The notes: a model not told the origin generated them from the sequence alone. Counted from the stretch's first letter, positions 16,313-24,601 are shown. The stretch is DNA of 64,000 nt from Sinomonas atrocyanea (GCF_030811715.1 NZ_JAUSRH010000007.1:62001-126000), one strand, 5' to 3'. Numbers and translations: made by a program.

Positions 16313-18043
16313 ATGACCCGGCTGTGGAATGATCCGGCCTCGTTCGCCGATGACATGGTGGACGGATTCGTGCGCGCCAACACGCGCTGGGTGCGCAGGG
16401 TGACGGGCGGGGTGTCCCGCTCGACCCGGTCCCCGGAGCCCGAGGTTGCGCTCGTGATCGGCGGCGGCTCCGGCCACTACCCGGCGTTCGGCGGCCTCGT
16501 GGGCCCCGGCCTCGCCCACGGCGCGGCGATGGGCAACCTCTTCGCCTCCCCGTCCGCCCATCAGGTCGAGGGCGTGATCCGCGCGAGCGAGCAGGGCCGC
16601 GGCGCGCTCCTGAGCTTCGGCAACTACGCCGGCGACGTGCTGCACTTCGGCGCGGCGCAGGAGGCCGTGCGCGCCGACGGCATCGACTGCCGCACGGTCA
16701 CCGTCACCGACGACATCTTCAGCGCCCCGCCGGCCGAGGCCGAGCGCCGCCGCGGGATCGCCGGCGACCTCACCGTCTTCAAGGCCGCCGGCGCCGCCGC
16801 GGCCCAGGGCTACGGGATCGACGACGTCGAACGCGTGGCCATCGCCGCCAACGCCCGCACGCGTTCCATGGGCGTGGCCTTCACCGGCTGCACCCTCCCG
16901 GGCGCCGAGGAACCCCTGTTCACGGTGCCCGAGGGCAAGATGGCCGTCGGCCTGGGCATCCACGGCGAGCCGGGGATCGACATCACCGACATCCCGAGCG
17001 CGGACGGCCTCGCCGAGCTGTTCGTCCGGCACCTCCTGGACCCCGCCGAGATCCCCGACGGCGCCTCGGTCCGCGGCGGCCGCGTGGTGCCCATCCTCAA
17101 CGGCCTCGGCTCCGTCAAGAACGAGGAGCTCTACGTGGTCTACGCGCGCATCGCGGACCTCCTCGAGGAGGCCGGGCTGACGCTCGTGGACCCGCAGGTC
17201 GGCGAGTTCTGCACGAGCTTCGACATGGCCGGCGCCTCCCTGACGCTCTTCTGGGTCGACGACGAGCTCGAGCGCCTCTGGCTCGCCCCCGCCGACACCC
17301 CCGCCTTCCGCACCGGCTCGATGGACACCTCCGCGCTCGAGGCCGTCACCGCCTCCGGCGAGGACGAGGCGGAGGCCGAGCTGCCGCCGTCGTCCGAGGA
17401 GTCCCGCCAGGCCGCGCGCCTCATCGGCGAGGCGCTCGCCGCGGTGCGGGAGCTGATCGGCGAGCAGGCAGCGGAGCTCGGCCGCATCGACGCGATCGCG
17501 GGCGACGGCGACCACGGCATCGGCATGCAGCGCGGCACGGTGGCCGCCGCGGAGGCTGCCGCCGCGCTGGCCGAGCAGGGAGCGGGCGCCGAGAGCCTCC
17601 TCGTCCGCTGCGGCGACGCCTGGTCCGACCGTGCCGGCGGCACCTCCGGGGCGCTCTGGGGCCTGATCCTCAAGACCGTCGGCTCGCGCCTCGGGGACAC
17701 CGAGCCGCCGACGGCGCCCTCCGTCGCCGCAGGGGTCTCCGCGGCCAGGGACGCGGTCATGGACTACGGCAAGGCGAAGGTGGGCGACAAGACGATGGTC
17801 GACGCGCTCGTCCCGTTCGCCGACACGCTCGCCGAGCGGGTGGAGGCGGGCGAGAGCCTCGCCGAGGCCTGGCAGCGCGCGGCCTCCGCCGCAGCCCAGG
17901 CCGCCGAGGCGACCGCGGACCTCATGCCCGGCATGGGCCGCGCCCGCTCCCACGGCGCCAAGTCCCTCGGCACGCCGGACCCCGGAGCGGTCTCCCTGGC
18001 CCTCATCGTCGAGCGCGTCCACGCGGTCCTCTCGGCCCGCTGA
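16313..18043 (+). CDS. Dihydroxyacetone-kinase-type ketose kinase, fused DhaK-DhaL (erythrulose kinase candidate)
   Basis: ATP-dependent kinase of 576 aa with both domains in one chain. DhaK half (about 1-330): VIGGGSGHYPAFGGLVG, GNYAGDVLHFG and GLGIHGEPGIDI, whose His binds the substrate carbonyl covalently. DhaL half (about 365-575): DAIAGDGDHGIGMQRG holds the Mg-ATP Asp residues, then DRAGGTSGALWG. Fused enzymes of this type include glycerone kinases and the tetrulose kinases LerK and DerK of erythritol/threitol catabolism. The RpiB-like and TPI-like genes downstream match the tetrulose-phosphate isomerases DerI/EryI and LerI/EryH, so L-erythrulose is the best substrate guess. Good ribosome site (GAGGAGAAG). 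First gene of a four-gene operon. Confidence 0.88.
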   Translation: MTRLWNDPASFADDMVDGFVRANTRWVRRVTGGVSRSTRSPEPEVALVIGGGSGHYPAFGGLVGPGLAHGAAMGNLFASPSAHQVEGVIRASEQGRGALLSFGNYAGDVLHFGAAQEAVRADGIDCRTVTVTDDIFSAPPAEAERRRGIAGDLTVFKAAGAAAAQGYGIDDVERVAIAANARTRSMGVAFTGCTLPGAEEPLFTVPEGKMAVGLGIHGEPGIDITDIPSADGLAELFVRHLLDPAEIPDGASVRGGRVVPILNGLGSVKNEELYVVYARIADLLEEAGLTLVDPQVGEFCTSFDMAGASLTLFWVDDELERLWLAPADTPAFRTGSMDTSALEAVTASGEDEAEAELPPSSEESRQAARLIGEALAAVRELIGEQAAELGRIDAIAGDGDHGIGMQRGTVAAAEAAAALAEQGAGAESLLVRCGDAWSDRAGGTSGALWGLILKTVGSRLGDTEPPTAPSVAAGVSAARDAVMDYGKAKVGDKTMVDALVPFADTLAERVEAGESLAEAWQRAASAAAQAAEATADLMPGMGRARSHGAKSLGTPDPGAVSLALIVERVHAVLSAR

Positions 18044-18130
18044 CCGGCTGCCGGACCAGGACCACCGCAGGCCCAGAACGCCACAGACCCAGACCACCAC
18101 AGACGCAGTACCCACGACGAAGGAGCACGC

Positions 18131-18589
18131 ATGCCCGCATGGCGCATCGTGGTCGGCTCGGATGACGCCGGCTTCGACTACAAGGAAGTCATCAAGAAGG
18201 ACCTCGAGGACAGCGGGCTGGTCGCCTCCGTGGCCGACGTGGGGGTGGATGCCGACGGGCACACCAACTACCCCACCATCGCCACGACCGCCGCCGAGAT
18301 GGTGGCCCGGGGCGAGGCCGACCGCGCGATCCTCGTGTGCGGCACCGGCCTCGGCGTCGCCGTCGCGGCGAACAAGGTCAAGGGCATCCGGGCGGTGACG
18401 GCCCACGACAGCTTCTCGGTGGAGCGCAGCGTGCTGTCCAACAACGCCCAGGTGCTGTGCATGGGCCAGCGCGTCATCGGGATCGAGCAGGCGCGCAGGA
18501 ATGTGCGCGAGTGGCTCACGTACGTCTTCGACGAGACGAGCGCCTCCAACGACAAGGTCCGCGAGATCTGCAGCTACGAAGGGCTATGA
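18131..18589 (+). CDS. RpiB/LacAB-family sugar-phosphate isomerase (D-erythrulose-4-phosphate isomerase candidate)
   Basis: 152-aa isomerase. VGSDDAGFDYKEVIKKDLED at the N-terminus, LVCGTGLGVAVAANKVKGIRAVTAHD (active Cys and anion-binding loop) and NNAQVLCMGQRVIG are RpiB landmarks. In erythritol and threitol pathways the homologue EryI/DerI turns D-erythrulose 4-phosphate into D-erythrose 4-phosphate. A plain ribose-5-phosphate isomerase is possible but less likely beside the kinase and TPI homologue. AAGGAGC precedes the ATG by 7 nt. Its stop overlaps the next start (ATGA). Confidence 0.88.
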   Translation: MPAWRIVVGSDDAGFDYKEVIKKDLEDSGLVASVADVGVDADGHTNYPTIATTAAEMVARGEADRAILVCGTGLGVAVAANKVKGIRAVTAHDSFSVERSVLSNNAQVLCMGQRVIGIEQARRNVREWLTYVFDETSASNDKVREICSYEGL

Positions 18590-19410
18590 GCGTGACGGCG
18601 TTCCCGCCCGTCCTCCTCGGCACGAGCACCAAGATGTACTTCACCCACGAGCGCACGCTCGCGTGGTGCCGGTCGGTCGCCGAGATCGCCCGGCGGCACC
18701 CCGCGACCGCGGGCGGGAGCGCGGGACTGTTCGTGGTCCCGGGCTACCTCTCGGTGGCGGCGGCGCTGGGGGCGCTCGACGGCGCCGCCATGGTCGGCGC
18801 GCAGGACCTCGCCACCGAGGACTTCGGCCCGTTCACCGGTGAGGTCAGCGGGGCCCAGCTCGCCGAGCTCGGCTGCTCCCTCGTGGAGGTCGGGCATGCC
18901 GAGCGGCGGCGCCTGTTCGGCGAGGACGACGCCGTGGTGCGCGCCAAGACTGCCGCGGCGCTGCGCAACGGGCTCGTCCCGCTCGTGTGCGTGGGCGAGG
19001 CCCACCGCCTCGAACCGGCGGCGGCCGCGCAGGAATGCATCCGGCAGCTCGACGACGCCCTGGCCTCGGCCGGGGCGTCCGGCCTGTCCGGCCGAGTGAT
19101 CGCCGCCTACGAGCCCCAGTGGGCGATCGGCGCACCACAGCCGGCGGACCCGGACTACATCCGCGCGGTGTGCGCGCCCCTGCGCGACCACGTCCGGGCA
19201 CTGCCCGGGCGCGAGGGCTCGGCTGTCATCTACGGCGGCAGCGCCGGCCCCGGCCTCCTCACCCAGATCGCCGACTCGGCAGACGGCCTGTTCCTCGGCC
19301 GCTTCGCCCACGATCCCGCGGCGGTGGAGGCCATCCTCGACGAGGTCGCCGCCCTCGTCGGCACAGGCGGGACTGGTACCATCAAGGACTCAGGAGGAGC
19401 CCATGTCTGA
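18586..19410 (+). CDS. Triose-phosphate-isomerase-like protein (L-erythrulose-1-phosphate isomerase candidate)
   Basis: TIM-fold isomerase, 274 aa. GTSTKMYFTHERTLAWC replaces the usual G-N-W-K; this STKMY form is, as I know the family, typical of the LerI/EryH branch rather than of glycolytic TpiA. The catalytic Lys is kept. VEVGHAERRRLFGEDD holds the electrophilic His and AYEPQWAIGAPQPADP the catalytic Glu; YGGSAGPGLL is the phosphate loop. In known pathways this branch converts L-erythrulose 1-phosphate to D-erythrulose 4-phosphate. It overlaps rpiB-like upstream by 4 nt and the GntR gene downstream by 8 nt. Confidence 0.88.
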   Translation: MSVTAFPPVLLGTSTKMYFTHERTLAWCRSVAEIARRHPATAGGSAGLFVVPGYLSVAAALGALDGAAMVGAQDLATEDFGPFTGEVSGAQLAELGCSLVEVGHAERRRLFGEDDAVVRAKTAAALRNGLVPLVCVGEAHRLEPAAAAQECIRQLDDALASAGASGLSGRVIAAYEPQWAIGAPQPADPDYIRAVCAPLRDHVRALPGREGSAVIYGGSAGPGLLTQIADSADGLFLGRFAHDPAAVEAILDEVAALVGTGGTGTIKDSGGAHV

Positions 19411-20125
19411 GACCGTCTACCCCCTCGCCGGGGCCGCAGCCCTCGAGCGCCGGGGGCTGCGTGACCGCGTCTACGATCTGGTCCTCGACATGCTCATGAC
19501 GGCGGACCTGGCCCCCGGGACGCGGCTCTCCATCGACGCGATCGCCCGGGACCTCAAGGTCTCCCCCACGCCCGTCCGCGAGGCCCTCGTCCAGCTCGAG
19601 CGCACCGGACTCGTGACCCGGGAGGCCCTCAAGGGCTACCGCGTCGCCCCGCCGCTCGCCGAGGATCACCTCGAGGCGCTCTTCGATGCCCGCCTCGTGC
19701 TCGAGGGCGGCGCCACGGAACTCGCGGCCCGGCACGCGGAGACGCTCGTGCCCCGCCTGGAGCAGGCCCTCGCCGCGCACATCGAGATGACGCGCGTCGT
19801 CGACGAGGCCGTGGCGCACGGCGAGAAGCTCTCGCTGGCGCTGATGCGCGACTACTACGCGGTCGACTGGAACTTCCACCACCTCATCTTCGAGGGCACG
19901 CAGAATCCGTTCCTGATCGACATGTCCGAGGCCATCTCGACCCGCGTCCACCGCATGCGCCAGACCGTCAAGTCCGGGGTGAGCGACGCGGACGAGGCCG
20001 TGGTCGAGCATGGCGCCATCCTCGAGGCCTTCCGCTCCGGGGAGGGCGCCGCCGCTGCCCGCGCCATGCGCGCCCACATCGAGCGGGTCCGCGAGCGGGC
20101 CCGCCGGGACGTCGCCTCCTCCTGA
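19403..20125 (+). CDS. GntR-family (FCD) regulator of the locus
   Basis: 240-aa regulator. The winged HTH covers residues 10-75: RDRVYDLVLDMLMTADLAPGTRLSIDAIARDLKVSPTPVREALVQLERTGLV. The FCD ligand domain follows with FDARLVLEGGATELAARH and the metal-binding set in DWNFHHLIFEGTQNPF and VEHGAILEAFRSGEGAAAARAMRAHI. AGGAGGAG lies 5 nt before the ATG; the gene starts inside the end of the TPI-like gene. As the only regulator in the 14.7-24.65 kb locus it probably binds ATCCTATAGGAAA found before each of the three transcription units, including its own. The ligand is presumably a pathway acid or sugar phosphate. Confidence 0.9.
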   Translation: MSETVYPLAGAAALERRGLRDRVYDLVLDMLMTADLAPGTRLSIDAIARDLKVSPTPVREALVQLERTGLVTREALKGYRVAPPLAEDHLEALFDARLVLEGGATELAARHAETLVPRLEQALAAHIEMTRVVDEAVAHGEKLSLALMRDYYAVDWNFHHLIFEGTQNPFLIDMSEAISTRVHRMRQTVKSGVSDADEAVVEHGAILEAFRSGEGAAAARAMRAHIERVRERARRDVASS

Positions 20126-20169
20126 CGCCGGCTGCTCCCCGCGGCTCCAGCTCCCCCGCAACCCACGCA

Positions 20170-20213
20170 CGACGCCGGGCCGGTCACCTCACGAGGTGAC
20201 AGGCCCGGCGTCG
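20170..20213. terminator. Hairpin terminator after the GntR gene
   Basis: CGACGCCGGGCC (20170-20181) pairs with GGCCCGGCGTCG (20202-20213). An inner stem GTCACCT/AGGTGAC extends it, so the whole is one long interrupted hairpin. Confidence 0.85.
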
Positions 20214-20246
20214 TCCTCGCCTCCGGCCACCCGGCGACGAACGGCA

Positions 20247-20280
20247 GGCGCCCCCAGACCCTCGAGGGTCTGGGGGCGCC
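20247..20280. terminator. Perfect 34-bp palindrome terminator of the left-going operon
   Basis: A perfect palindrome with 17-nt arms: GGCGCCCCCAGACCCTC on the left and its exact complement on the right, with TCGA at the centre. It lies 14 bp from the end of the left-going MFS gene. Together with the hairpin at 20170 it separates the two converging operons. Confidence 0.85.
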
Positions 20281-20294
20281 ATGGGCCGTGCGGG

Positions 20295-21671
20295 TCAGTG
20301 GACCGGGGTAAACTCCTCGGCCCCGAGCAGCTCGTCCGACTTCGCGCCCTTGAAGAACTTGGTTGCGAAGACCATCGCGGCGGCGAGGAAGGCGAAGACG
20401 CCCAGGGACACCACGCCCCACTCGCCGCTCTTGGTGGGCAGCGCGTCGTTGAACGCGGTCCGCATGAGCGGGGCCACGAAGCCGCCGAGGTTGCCCAGGG
20501 AGTTGATGAGGCCGATGCCGGCCGCGGCGGCGGCGCCGGTGAGGAAGGCCGTGGGGTAGGCCCACGTGATCGGTCCGACGGTGAGGAAGCTCGCCACCGC
20601 GAGGGTGATGAACAGGATGCCGAGGAGCGGCAGGTTGTTCGCGCCGGCCCAGGCGGAGCCGATGATGAACACGCCGGTTCCGACGTAGAGCAGGCTGCCC
20701 CAGTTGCGCCGGCGGGCCACCGTGTGGGCCGCCTTGCCGAGGAAGTAGCAGGCGAACAGGCCCACGAGCCACGGGATGGCGGAGACGAGGCCGACCTCCC
20801 AGCCGACCTTCTTGCCCAGCAGGCCCGCGACCTCCTGCGGGAGGTAGAACGTGGTGCCGTAGACCGCGATCTGGAGGGCGAAGTAGATGACCGTGAAGTA
20901 CCAGACCTTCCAGTTCGCCATCGCGCGCCAGATGCCGCTCGGGCCGTCCTCGGTGCGGGCACGGTCCTCGACCGCCATCGCGTTCGAGAGGGCGAGCTTC
21001 TCCTCGTCGGAGAGGAACTTCGCCTTGGCCGGGCTGTTCGTGAGGAGGAACAGCGCCGCGATGCCGGCGATGACGGCGAGCAGGCCCTCGCCGAAGAACA
21101 TGACCTGCCAGCCGCGGGCGAAGCCCAGGGAGTCGCCGAAGCTGATGAGTCCGCCGGAGAGCGGCGCTCCGATCATCTGCGAGAACGGCTGGGCGAGGTA
21201 GAAGATCGCGAACATCTGCACGCGGACCTTGTTCGGGAACCACTCGGACAGGAACATGATCACGCCCGGGAAGAGGCCGGCCTCGGTCACGCCGAGGAGG
21301 AAGCGCAGCACGTTGAACATGACGTCGTCCGTGGTGAAGGCGAACGCTGCCGCGACGATGCCCCACGTGATGGAGATGCGCGCGAGCCAGAAGCGTGCGC
21401 CGAAGCGCTTCAGGAGCAGGTTGCTGGGCACCTCGAAGAGGGCGTAGCCGATGAAGAAGATGCCGGCGCCGAGGGCGAACGCGGCGTCGCCGACGCCCCG
21501 GTCCGCCCTGAGGGCCGCCTGGGCGAATCCCACGTTAGTGCGGTCGAGGAAGGCGACGAAATAGAGGATGACCAGCATCGGCATCAGGTGCCGTGCGGCC
21601 TTCGCGATGGCGGATTTCAGCGCAATGTCATGCGCCGAGGGCGCGGCCGTCCGCGGAGCGGGCAGGGTCAC
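20295..21671 (-). CDS. MFS transporter, anion:cation symporter family (second of the locus)
   Basis: 458-aa membrane protein, about 12 helices. MLVILYFVAFLDRTNVGFAQAALRAD, GVTEAGLFPGVIMFLSEWFPNKVRVQMF and GIGLINSLGNLGGFVAPLMRTAF mark the ACS family. GTG 21671 follows AAAGGAGAG. Last gene of the left-going operon; a 34-aa membrane protein is encoded just before it. It is only distantly similar to the MFS at 14805, so the two may import different related acids or one may be an exporter. Under the same operator sequence as the rest of the locus. Confidence 0.9.
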   Translation of the reverse strand: MTLPAPRTAAPSAHDIALKSAIAKAARHLMPMLVILYFVAFLDRTNVGFAQAALRADRGVGDAAFALGAGIFFIGYALFEVPSNLLLKRFGARFWLARISITWGIVAAAFAFTTDDVMFNVLRFLLGVTEAGLFPGVIMFLSEWFPNKVRVQMFAIFYLAQPFSQMIGAPLSGGLISFGDSLGFARGWQVMFFGEGLLAVIAGIAALFLLTNSPAKAKFLSDEEKLALSNAMAVEDRARTEDGPSGIWRAMANWKVWYFTVIYFALQIAVYGTTFYLPQEVAGLLGKKVGWEVGLVSAIPWLVGLFACYFLGKAAHTVARRRNWGSLLYVGTGVFIIGSAWAGANNLPLLGILFITLAVASFLTVGPITWAYPTAFLTGAAAAAGIGLINSLGNLGGFVAPLMRTAFNDALPTKSGEWGVVSLGVFAFLAAAMVFATKFFKGAKSDELLGAEEFTPVH

Positions 21672-21734
21672 GTCAGCTCTCCTTTGAGATGAACCTAGGG
21701 GTTGGGTGTCGTTGATGGAACGGGAACGGTGGTG

Positions 21735-21839
21735 CTAGCGGCCCTGCAGGAGCGTGACGACGCCGACGGCGACGAACACGATCCCGATGGCCAGGAAGGC
21801 GAGGCGGGACTTCGACCAGGGGCCGATGATGGATTTCAC
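21735..21839 (-). CDS. 34-aa single-pass membrane microprotein
   Basis: Short ORF between the SDR and MFS genes of the left-going operon. It starts at GTG 21839; GGAG lies 7 nt upstream and just past the SDR stop. The product is 34 residues: a basic N-terminus (VKSIIGPWSKSR) and one hydrophobic helix, LAFLAIGIVFVAVGVVTLL, ending QGR. That is the layout of a small transmembrane protein, N-terminus inside. It is 63 nt ahead of the MFS gene, so an accessory role for that transporter is an inference. Many annotations would miss it because of its size. Confidence 0.7.
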   Translation of the reverse strand: MKSIIGPWSKSRLAFLAIGIVFVAVGVVTLLQGR

Positions 21840-21853
21840 GCGGGTGCTCCGTC

Positions 21854-22621
21854 TCAGTGCATGTACAGGCCGCCGTCGACGTTCAGGGTCTGGCCCGTCA
21901 CGAAGCCGGCGTCCTCGCTGATGAGGTAGGCGATGGCCGCGGCGATGTCCCGCGGGGTCCCGATGCGCGGCAGCACGCCGTCGGCCGCCATCTTCTCCTT
22001 GCGCTCGTCCGTGAGCGTGCCGCCCATGATGTCCGTGTCGATCGGCCCGGGCGAGATCGCGTTGGCGGTGATGCCGTGCTGGCCGAGCTCGCGGGCGATG
22101 CTGCGCGTGAACCCGATGACGCCGGCCTTGGCCGCGGAGTACACGGTCTTGCTGTAGGTCCCGCCGCCGCGCTGGGCGGAGACCGAGGACAGGCTGACCA
22201 CGCGGCCCACGCCGTTCTTGACCATGGACTCGACGGCGCGGCGGGTGGCGTAGTGGACGCCGTTCATGTTGATGCCCATCACGCGGTTCCACTCCTCCGC
22301 GGTGACCTCGAGGTAGGGCACCGGCGAGGAGACGCCGGCGAGATTGACGAGGGCAACGATCTGGGGCAGCTCGCCCTCGAGCTCGTCGAACGCCGCGCGG
22401 ACCTGGGCCTCGTCCGAGACGTCGGCGCCGGCGCCGGCAGCCTGGACGCCGTGCTCGAGGGCGATCTCCTCGGCCACGCGCTTGGCGGCCTCGGCCTCGA
22501 CATCGATGATGCCGATGTTCCAGCCGCGCTCGGCGAGGTAGTGGGCGGAGGCGCGGCCGATGCCGCGCGGGGAGGCCGCGCCGGTCAGGACGACGGTGCG
22601 GGATGCGGGGAAGTCAGTCAT
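21854..22621 (-). CDS. Short-chain dehydrogenase/reductase
   Basis: Classical NAD(P)-dependent SDR, 255 aa. VVLTGAASPRGIGRASAHYLAERG is the glycine-rich nucleotide site; IIDVEAEAAKRV has an acidic residue after the second strand, which favours NAD+. LVNLAGVS replaces the usual NNAG; the catalytic Ser is in VVSLSSVSAQRG and YSAAK is the YxxxK pair. ISPGPIDTDIMGG and NVDGGLYMH close the fold. AGGAGAT precedes the ATG. Third gene of the left-going operon. It probably oxidises a secondary alcohol of the imported polyol or sugar acid, or epimerises it with the neighbouring dehydrogenase. Confidence 0.88.
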   Translation of the reverse strand: MTDFPASRTVVLTGAASPRGIGRASAHYLAERGWNIGIIDVEAEAAKRVAEEIALEHGVQAAGAGADVSDEAQVRAAFDELEGELPQIVALVNLAGVSSPVPYLEVTAEEWNRVMGINMNGVHYATRRAVESMVKNGVGRVVSLSSVSAQRGGGTYSKTVYSAAKAGVIGFTRSIARELGQHGITANAISPGPIDTDIMGGTLTDERKEKMAADGVLPRIGTPRDIAAAIAYLISEDAGFVTGQTLNVDGGLYMH

Positions 22622-22637
22622 GCGGATCTCCTGGTCT

Positions 22638-23615
22638 TCAGTGGGCAGCCGCGGCGGGCGCCGGCTGGATGGGGGCGGGGCCGAGCTCGTCCATGAGCTT
22701 CTTGATGGCCACATAGGCCTTGTTGCGGTAGGCGACGAGCTCCGGGGTGCGCTCCGCGGGGACGTCGAGGTAGCCGGCGCCGGACTTGGTGCCGAACTTG
22801 CCGGCGTCCACGAGCTCCTTGAGGGACTCCGGGGTGGCGAACCGCTCGGGCCAGCGGGTCTGCAGCGACGCGTAGCAGAACGCGTACACGTCCAGGCCGG
22901 CCATGTCCGCGATCGCGAACGGCCCGAAGACGGGCAGGCGGAAGCCGAACGTGGTGCGCACGATCGTGTCGATGTCCTCCGGGGTCGCGATGCCCTCCTC
23001 GACGATCTGCGTGGCCTCGTGGAACAGCGCGTACTGGAGGCGGTTGAGCACGAACCCGGTCGCGTCCTTCACCCGGGCCGTCTCCTTGCCGGTGGAGGCG
23101 ACGAGGTCCTCGACGAGCGGGATCACGGCCTCGTCCGTCCCGGCGTGGGGGATGAGCTCGACGCCGGGAATGAACGGAGCCGGGTTGGAGAAGTGCACGC
23201 CGAGGAACCGCTCCGGGTTCGTGACGGCCTCCGCGAGCGAGGCGATGAGGATCGTCGAGGTGTTGGAGCCGATGACAGCGTCCGGCCGCGCCGCCGCGCT
23301 GATGCGGCGGAGGGTCTCGTGCTTGATCTCGATCTTCTCGGGCACAGCCTCCTCGATGAAGTCCGCGTCGGCCACCGCTTCCTCGATCGAGGCGGCAGGC
23401 GAGAGGTGCGCCTCGAGGCGCGCGACGGCGTCGTCCGGGAAGAGCCCGTCCGCCACGAACTGGCGGGCCTCGGCCAGGAGCCGCTCGTAGTTGTTGGTGG
23501 CGATCTCCTCGGAGATGTCCGCGATCTTGACAGTGGCGCCGGCGAGCGCGAGGACCTGGGCGATCCCGCCGCCCATGTATCCGGAGCCGACGACGGCAAC
23601 GGTGATGTCAGGCAT
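22638..23615 (-). CDS. 3-hydroxyacyl-CoA-dehydrogenase-family sugar-acid dehydrogenase (L-gulonate 3-dehydrogenase-like)
   Basis: NAD-dependent dehydrogenase, 325 aa. VAVVGSGYMGGGIAQVLALAGATVKIADI is the Rossmann motif with Asp at the end of strand 2. SNTSTILIASLAEAV, RFLGVHFSNPAPFIPGVELI (catalytic His in the HFSNP motif), ATGFVLNRLQYALFHEA and FGPFAIADMAGLDVY follow the order of beta-hydroxyacyl-CoA dehydrogenases. No thiolase or hydratase is near, and the gene sits in a sugar operon, so the lambda-crystallin/L-gulonate 3-dehydrogenase branch fits better. Such an enzyme would make a 3-oxo acid ready for decarboxylation. Second gene of the operon, 9 nt after the TIM-barrel gene. Confidence 0.85.
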   Translation of the reverse strand: MPDITVAVVGSGYMGGGIAQVLALAGATVKIADISEEIATNNYERLLAEARQFVADGLFPDDAVARLEAHLSPAASIEEAVADADFIEEAVPEKIEIKHETLRRISAAARPDAVIGSNTSTILIASLAEAVTNPERFLGVHFSNPAPFIPGVELIPHAGTDEAVIPLVEDLVASTGKETARVKDATGFVLNRLQYALFHEATQIVEEGIATPEDIDTIVRTTFGFRLPVFGPFAIADMAGLDVYAFCYASLQTRWPERFATPESLKELVDAGKFGTKSGAGYLDVPAERTPELVAYRNKAYVAIKKLMDELGPAPIQPAPAAAAH

Positions 23616-23624
23616 GTGGTTCTC

Positions 23625-24563
23625 CTAGCCCTTGGGGAGCAGAGTGCGGATGTACTTCTGGTTCGTCGCGCAGACGCCGAGGCTGTCGCCGCCGTAGTGC
23701 TCCGTGAGGATGATCCCGTCGAAGCCGGCCGCGATGGCGTCGCGGAACACCTGGCGGTAGTTGATGAGGCCCATCTCCATGGTCGAGGGCACTGAGGTGG
23801 CCCAGCTGCCGTCCCCGGCCTCGTCGCGCGTGTAGTTCTTCACGTGCCAGTAGTTGGCGTACGGGAGGGTCTTGTCGAAGAGGTAGCGCCAGTCCTCGAC
23901 CGGCCGGTGCAGCCGGATGAGGTTGGCGACGTCCGGGTTGATGCCCACGTTGTCCAGGCCCACCTCCTCGATGAAGCGCACCGCGCTGTCGGCCGTGCCC
24001 ACGTAGGTGTCCTCGTACATCTCGAGCGACATCCGCAGGCCGACGTCCGCGGCGTGCTTGCCGAGCTCGCGGATGCGCCCGACGGCGGTGTCCCAGACTT
24101 CGCGGTCGTCGGGGTCCTTGGGGCCCTCGGCGGTCCAGAACCACAGGGCCTTGCGCTGGGCCTCGCTGAAGGGCTGGTGGAGGCCGGTCGAGAAGACCTG
24201 CATGCCCCACTCGGCCGCGGCGTCGATGGTCCGGTGGGCGTAGGCGAGGTTGCGCTCCTCGTGGCCGGGCATGATCACGCTCTGGCGCTGGAGGTGGACC
24301 GACGGGATGCCCACGCCGTGGGACTTGGCGATGGCCAGGAACTCGTCCCTGCGAGCGGGCTCGAGGTCGGCCGGGCGGACGTGGCTGTCCGCCAGCTCGG
24401 CGAGGTTGAAGCCGACGTCGGCGATCTGGGCGAACATGTCGTCCCAGACCTCGGGCGATGCATCATGCATCGCCACTCCCGTGCGGCGGTCCACCGCCTG
24501 GAATCCGTGGAGGCAGGTCGCGATCGGCCATGACTCTGCCGTGAACGCTGGTTGGTTCGACAT
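23625..24563 (-). CDS. Xylose-isomerase-like TIM-barrel sugar-phosphate isomerase/epimerase family protein
   Basis: 312-aa protein of the AP-endonuclease-2 superfamily. Likely metal-site segments are SVHLQRQSV, MSLEMYEDTYVG (Glu), VGINPDVANLIRL (Asp), YWHVKNYT (His) and GIILTEHYGGDSLGV (Glu). The family includes isomerases, epimerases, dehydratases and decarboxylases such as the one acting on 3-oxo-isoapionate. First gene of the left-going operon, 60 nt from operator site 3. Paired with a 3-oxo-acid-forming dehydrogenase and with an erythrulose kinase route, decarboxylation of a 3-oxo C5 acid to erythrulose is the chemistry I would test first. Isomerase or epimerase activity is the alternative. 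Confidence 0.82.
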   Translation of the reverse strand: MSNQPAFTAESWPIATCLHGFQAVDRRTGVAMHDASPEVWDDMFAQIADVGFNLAELADSHVRPADLEPARRDEFLAIAKSHGVGIPSVHLQRQSVIMPGHEERNLAYAHRTIDAAAEWGMQVFSTGLHQPFSEAQRKALWFWTAEGPKDPDDREVWDTAVGRIRELGKHAADVGLRMSLEMYEDTYVGTADSAVRFIEEVGLDNVGINPDVANLIRLHRPVEDWRYLFDKTLPYANYWHVKNYTRDEAGDGSWATSVPSTMEMGLINYRQVFRDAIAAGFDGIILTEHYGGDSLGVCATNQKYIRTLLPKG

Positions 24564-24601
24564 GGTGCTCCGTTGCAGCTGATGGGTGAGGAAACGCTGC
24601 C

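Noticed and set aside
18044-18130. ACCACAGAC-like short repeats before the RpiB-like gene
   Set aside because: Only two or three imperfect copies within 60 bp; too short and degenerate to call a repeat element.
15947-18406. 819-codon minus-strand frame
   Set aside because: Antisense to the kinase and RpiB-like genes; composition is that of a shadow frame.
14805-21671. Simple erythritol or threitol locus
   Set aside because: The isomerases and kinase fit, but no recognisable polyol dehydrogenase pair or sugar ABC importer is present, and both carriers are of an organic-anion family.
22638-23615. Fatty-acid beta-oxidation dehydrogenase
   Set aside because: The fold fits, but there is no hydratase, thiolase or acyl-CoA ligase nearby and the operon, operator and transporters are of a sugar-acid type; kept only as an alternative.
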